From NCBI GenBank assembly GCA_016200545.1, contig JACQEO010000033.1:1-64000 (forward strand): DNA of 64,000 nt, read 5' to 3'. The notes under the pieces were generated by a model, which saw only the letters and a list, made by a program, of their open reading frames with translations, had not been told where the DNA came from and made no database searches. The number at the start of each line of letters is the position of its first letter. The stretch's first letter is position 1. The stretch is from Deltaproteobacteria bacterium (GTDB lineage Bacteria; Desulfobacterota; Binatia; UTPRO1). Made by a program: the position numbers and the translations under genes. Positions 60,510 through 64,000 of this stretch are shown here, piece after piece.

Positions 60510-61505
60510 ATGCGGTTTCCCGCGCACATCATGACCGACATGCTGACGTGGCAGGCGAAGAACTGGCTGCGCGGCAAGAAACGCTATCCGCTGGTCTTGA
60601 TGCTGGAGCCGTTGCACACCTGCAATCTCGCGTGCCTCGGCTGCTCCCCCGAGCGCTACAACGGCGATCTCAAGGACCGAATGACGCTCGACGAATGCTT
60701 CCGCGCGGCCGACGACTCCGGGGCGCCGGTGGTCTCGGTCTGCGGCGGCGAGCCGACGATCTATCCCGAGATCGTCGAGCTCATCGACGGCCTCGTCGCT
60801 CGCAAACGGCACATCTATCTCTGCACCAACGGCATTTTGCTCGACCGCTTCTTCAAGAAGGCCATGCCGCACGATCGGTTGTCGATCAACGTCCACCTCG
60901 ACGGCATGGCCAAGACGCACGACTTCGTCGTCGATCGCCCCGGCGTCTGGGAAAAGGCAATCGAGATGATCAAGCTCGGCAAGTCTCTCGGGTATCGGGT
61001 GTGCACCAACACCACGATCTTCCGCGAGACCGACATGGAAGAGATCGAGTTGATGCTCGCCTATCTCGACTCGATCGGCGTCGACGGCATGCTGCTGTCG
61101 CCAGGCTACCACTACGAGGTCCTGCCCGAGAAGCATTTCCTCTTCCGCCACGAGGTGAACGCCAAGTTCCAGCGCGTCCTCGAGCTCTCGAAGAAATATC
61201 GGTTCTACTCTACGCCGCTGTTCCTGGAGTTCGCGGCGGGCAAGCGCGACTATCCGTGTACGCCGTGGGGCAACGTCACCCGGACGCCGCAGGGATGGAA
61301 GGGCCCATGCTATCTCATCGGCGAGAAGTTCTTTCCGACCTACGAGGAGTTCTGGAACGGCGTCGACTGGGACTACTGGGAATCGCGCCAGGACCACCGC
61401 TGCCAGAACTGCCTCATGCACAGCGGCTTCGAGGCTTCAGTCGTCCGCAAGCTCGGCGAGAGCCCCCACGACGTCTGGACCATGGCCAAGTGGAGCTTCG
61501 GTTGA
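60510..61505 (+). CDS. hpnH: Adenosylhopane synthase HpnH (radical SAM)
   Basis: The 331-aa protein has the radical SAM cluster CNLACLGC, EPTIYPEIVELIDGLV, CTNGILLDRFFKKAMPHDRL, then KLGKSLGYRVCTNTTIFRET and a C-terminal Cys-rich SPASM-like part (CQNCLMHSGFEASV). It fits HpnH, which joins adenosine to diploptene. It is 102 nt downstream of hpnG. The ATG at 60510 is the start of the conserved MRFPxxIxxD segment. A weak hairpin GTGCCGA-N6-TCGGCAC at 61535-61554 follows. Confidence 0.93.
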   Translation: MRFPAHIMTDMLTWQAKNWLRGKKRYPLVLMLEPLHTCNLACLGCSPERYNGDLKDRMTLDECFRAADDSGAPVVSVCGGEPTIYPEIVELIDGLVARKRHIYLCTNGILLDRFFKKAMPHDRLSINVHLDGMAKTHDFVVDRPGVWEKAIEMIKLGKSLGYRVCTNTTIFRETDMEEIELMLAYLDSIGVDGMLLSPGYHYEVLPEKHFLFRHEVNAKFQRVLELSKKYRFYSTPLFLEFAAGKRDYPCTPWGNVTRTPQGWKGPCYLIGEKFFPTYEEFWNGVDWDYWESRQDHRCQNCLMHSGFEASVVRKLGESPHDVWTMAKWSFG

Positions 61506-61711
61506 GTTTTTGACGACGCGCCCGTGCGTGCGGCGTGCCGATGCACGTCGGCACACGGAGTGAATCAGCGTCCCGTCATTGGTGCCGCGCGGACGGGGAG
61601 CCACTCGGCGCAAACTCCCGATCTACCTTGACTCTCTACCTGCCATTGGCGACAATTCTCGCCGCATCGAATCGAGAAGCGTCGACGCACACACTTGTTC
61701 GAGGAGGACGC

Positions 61712-62143
61712 ATGCGAGTTTTCCGCTGGACCCTCATGGGGATGCTATTGATGGCGACCATCTCGGCGTGCACGCGCACGGACGAGAAGCCGGTCGCCGG
61801 CGCCACGGCGCAAGTCTCGCCGGCGGTGGTCGCCGCGTCTCCCGCTCCGTCGGCGGCTGCCGAGGCGGAAGAGGGTGACGAGATCCTGATGGTCTGGGCG
61901 GAGGTCGAGCCGGACGAAGGGGCGCCACCGCTTTCGGTGCAACTGAAGGCGGACATCTCGGGGGGTCAGGGCGATCGCAAGGTCAAGTGGGACTTCGGCG
62001 ACAACACGCCGCCGAGCACCGCGATCAATCCCACCCACACCTACGAGAAGACCGGGACGTTCCGCGCCACCGTCGAAGTGTCCGACAGCACCGGCGACAG
62101 CGACTCCGACTACGTCGACATCGAGGTCGGCAGCGGCCAGTAA
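61712..62143 (+). CDS. PKD-domain lipoprotein (143 aa)
   Basis: After GAGGAGG the protein begins with a lipoprotein signal ending ISAC (Cys20), then a short Ala/Pro-rich spacer and one PKD domain: PPLSVQLKADISGGQGD, VKWDFGDNTPPSTAINPTHT and FRATVEVSDSTGDSDSDYVD. PKD domains mediate surface or carbohydrate contacts. The 61506-61711 gap in front holds nothing recognisable besides the hairpin. Confidence 0.85.
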   Translation: MRVFRWTLMGMLLMATISACTRTDEKPVAGATAQVSPAVVAASPAPSAAAEAEEGDEILMVWAEVEPDEGAPPLSVQLKADISGGQGDRKVKWDFGDNTPPSTAINPTHTYEKTGTFRATVEVSDSTGDSDSDYVDIEVGSGQ

Positions 62144-62155
62144 GGCCAGCGCGTC

Positions 62156-63103
62156 TCAGTGGCGCGGGCGGATCATGAACAGTTGACCCTCGCGCTTGAA
62201 CTGCACGCCCGTCGGGGTGATTTGCGCGACGGTCATCCCACTCGCAGTGTCGCCCTCGCGCACACGCTGCGCCGGCGCACCGTCGATGCTGACGAAGGCG
62301 AAGCGCCGTTCGGGGTCCGAAGACCACTGTAGGAACGTGAGCGCCACCCGGGGCGATCCCGGCGGCGAGCGCCCGGTATCGATTGCGACTGGAGGCGGTT
62401 GCGCCGGCTCGGCTCCAGCTGCGGGTGGCGGCTCGGGTGCGGGCAGCGGTTCTGGTGCCGGTGGCGGCGGTGCAAGCACGGGTGCCGTCGGCACCACCGG
62501 AGCGAGCGCGATGACCGGGCGCGGCGGTGTCGCGTCTTCTGCGGCACCGCGCGCGCTACCGGCGCCCTGCGCTCGGCGCGCGCCATGGACGCCGTGCTTT
62601 CCGCCCGCCGCGGGGAAAGCCGCAGCGGGTACCTCACGATCGCCAGTGAAGGGCGACGGCTCCAATGCCGATCCTCCGTGCTCGGCGGAGCCGACGACGA
62701 CGGGGGGGGCGGCAGGCGCGGCGGTTGCGATCACGGCGGGCACGGCGTTCGTGGCCGGGTTGCCTCCGATCACGGCCTCGCCGGCGGGACTCGCGGCGGC
62801 GGGAGCGGGCGGCGGCGCGGCTCTCGGCTGTGGCGCGGCCTTGGCGACGGGAGCGGGCGGCACGTCGATCACCGGCGCGGCCGGCGGCGCGGGGGCGGCA
62901 GCTTGCTGCAGAGGAGCCGTGTCACGCCACAACGCCAGACCGATCCCAGCCGCGAAGCCGATGCCCGCGCAGGCGATGATCACACGCATCGGAATGCCGC
63001 GCCGAGGATGCGTCGCGGGAAGACCGACCTCCTCGACCGACTCGTCGCGCGGAGACTCGCGATCACGCTCGACCTTCTTCAGTGCGTCGAGGATCGTGCT
63101 CAC
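62156..63103 (-). CDS. gspB: Type II secretion GspB-like protein
   Basis: The 315-aa protein begins MSTILDALKKVERDRES, the classic GspB start, has one transmembrane helix (about 39-60), a long Pro/Ala linker and a C-terminal T2SSB domain (TFLQWSSDPERRFAFVSIDG, SGMTVAQITPTGVQFKREGQ). GspB works with GspA in pushing the secretin through the peptidoglycan. Start codon GTG overlaps the upstream gene stop. Confidence 0.88.
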   Translation of the reverse strand: MSTILDALKKVERDRESPRDESVEEVGLPATHPRRGIPMRVIIACAGIGFAAGIGLALWRDTAPLQQAAAPAPPAAPVIDVPPAPVAKAAPQPRAAPPPAPAAASPAGEAVIGGNPATNAVPAVIATAAPAAPPVVVGSAEHGGSALEPSPFTGDREVPAAAFPAAGGKHGVHGARRAQGAGSARGAAEDATPPRPVIALAPVVPTAPVLAPPPPAPEPLPAPEPPPAAGAEPAQPPPVAIDTGRSPPGSPRVALTFLQWSSDPERRFAFVSIDGAPAQRVREGDTASGMTVAQITPTGVQFKREGQLFMIRPRH

Positions 63104-64000
63104 GTCTCGTCGCCCAGGCGCGGATGGTCGAAGGCGCCGACCGCCTCGTAAAGCAGAATCTTCGTGAGCGGTCCGACGACGCCGTCGGCGACGAGCCGCC
63201 GCGACCGTTGGAACCGCGCGATCGCCTCCGAGGTCGGCCGATCGTAGCTCGAAGAGAAGGTGCCTTGATACTCGCCGATGCGCACCAGCAGCTGCTGCAG
63301 TTTCATCACATCCTCCCCCACACTCCCCGGTGCCATGTACGGCGACAAGTTCAGGAAGTCACGCCAGAACACGTGCGCCTCGCCGAGCCATACGTGAGTC
63401 ATCTCCTCGGGGCTGAGCGTCACCGCCGTTCCGTCGTACCGAAGCAGCACCCGATCTGTATCGATCGCGGTGACGACCGCGAACCGCCGGCGCTGCGACG
63501 TTGGTACCGAGAGCTCGAGGATCGCCGGCAGGTTCAGCACCTGGAGGCGCTCGAGCGTGCCGTTGACCGGAAGGTAGCGCAGTCCGCGCCGCTCGGCGAC
63601 GGCCCAGAGGTCGACGCTCGCATGACGTCTTTCATCGGCGGAAAGTGGTGAGGCGTTCCAGATGGCGAGGAGATCGTCGGTCGCGTTGAGCGCTGCGGCG
63701 CGGTTGTCGGTGGCGCCGAGCGTTCCCCAGAACGTCGCCGGGTCGACGCCTGACGTGGGGAGGGCGCTCGGCTCCGGCGCGGCGACCGCGGCGACGACGT
63801 CAAGCGCTCCCGAATCGGCGACAGGGGAGGGGCTCGGCGAGGCCGCGCCGGAGAGCGGTGTAGGCGCCGCTGGCGTGGGTGCCGCGGCGAGCGCGGCGTC
63901 GTTCGCGGCCGGAGCCGGAACCACCTGCTCCACCGTGGCTTGCGTCGCGATCGCGGGCGCGCCCCCCCGCAAGAGGGCGGCGCCGACCTCCCTCATGCGG
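63100..64000 (-). CDS. gspA: GspA/ExeA-like protein, C-terminal part (cut by window end)
   Basis: The visible frame (about 299 residues) has a Pro/Ala-rich stretch, a peptidase-like segment (LGATDNRAAALNATDDLLAI, then LPAILELSVPTSQRRRF) and a C-terminal peptidoglycan-binding domain (SVGEDVMKLQQLLVRIGEYQ, SSYDRPTSEAIARFQRSRRL, DGVVGPLTKILLYEA). This fits the periplasmic part of GspA/ExeA. The AAA+ part should lie beyond position 64000. It is upstream of gspB with a 4-bp overlap. Confidence 0.8.
   Translation of the reverse strand, partial: RMREVGAALLRGGAPAIATQATVEQVVPAPAANDAALAAAPTPAAPTPLSGAASPSPSPVADSGALDVVAAVAAPEPSALPTSGVDPATFWGTLGATDNRAAALNATDDLLAIWNASPLSADERRHASVDLWAVAERRGLRYLPVNGTLERLQVLNLPAILELSVPTSQRRRFAVVTAIDTDRVLLRYDGTAVTLSPEEMTHVWLGEAHVFWRDFLNLSPYMAPGSVGEDVMKLQQLLVRIGEYQGTFSSSYDRPTSEAIARFQRSRRLVADGVVGPLTKILLYEAVGAFDHPRLGDET

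Noticed and set aside
61535..61554. Hairpin after hpnH as intrinsic terminator
   Set aside because: The stem is only 7 bp and no U-run follows, so it is mentioned but not listed as a terminator.

Overview
This is a GC-rich window from a Gram-negative bacterium with an outer membrane: it encodes porins, a TolC-type channel, an RND pump, type II secretion parts and a PstSCAB-PhoU system. Hopanoid genes (hpnG, hpnH), paired ECF sigma/anti-sigma genes and a secreted Cys-repeat/Thr-Pro/LamG protein suggest an uncultured soil or sediment lineage near the former Deltaproteobacteria (for example Binatota-like). That placement is inference. No rRNA, tRNA or other taxonomic marker is visible.

Layout. 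(1) 1-3.4 kb, minus strand: a MerR-controlled metal operon (merR, a thioredoxin-like/MerC-like fusion, a small thioredoxin-like protein, an outer-membrane channel-like protein, a MerP-like HMA protein) with no mercuric reductase. (2) 3.4-7.3 kb: an accessory zone of broken or small genes, including a frameshifted carboxymuconolactone decarboxylase-like gene, an uncharacterised gene pair, a DUF6398-like gene, half of a conserved gene, an acyl-CoA dehydrogenase tail, a MazEF-like pair whose antitoxin is broken by a 25-bp duplication, and the start of an HD-domain gene. (3) 7.35-29.1 kb, plus strand: one cobalamin riboswitch followed by 23 tightly packed genes for corrin ring synthesis, amidation, adenosylation and the lower-ligand/aminopropanol steps. 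An OprB-like porin, a YVTN propeller and an S41 protease are embedded in it. (4) 29.1-31.1 kb: the accessory zone resumes with the missing ends of the HD gene and of the split conserved gene, then remnants of a CRISPR-Cas locus (Cas3-like and Cas2 fragments and one repeat). (5) 31.0-38.7 kb: an RND tripartite efflux operon (minus) divergent from an ECF sigma/anti-sigma pair (plus), with near-identical ECF-type promoters facing both ways. (6) 38.8-48.1 kb: a phosphatase relic, then phoB-phoR, a phosphate-type porin, pstSCAB and phoU, with repeated GTAAC-N6-GTAAC boxes. (7) 48-55.5 kb: an ECF sigma gene with an unusual zinc-finger/AsmA-like anti-sigma protein, small membrane proteins, a glutamine amidotransferase, a CoA-transferase, a HAD phosphatase, a sigma-54-type ATPase with an altered loop, and a ComEA-like protein. 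(8) 55.5-64 kb: a large secreted LamG protein, dtd, a YjbQ-family protein, a CruF-like membrane protein, hpnG, hpnH, a PKD lipoprotein and gspB/gspA-like genes running off the window.

The B12 segment looks inserted. The two halves of one conserved gene lie at 5836-6043 and from 29457 onward and join in frame across a shared 6-bp AGTACG. Inside that, the start and end of an HD-domain gene flank the riboswitch-operon block. This nested arrangement, the extra proteins carried in the B12 operon and the decayed CRISPR-Cas locus beside it are the most unusual features. Several one-base frameshifts in the accessory zones could be real decay or sequencing error.
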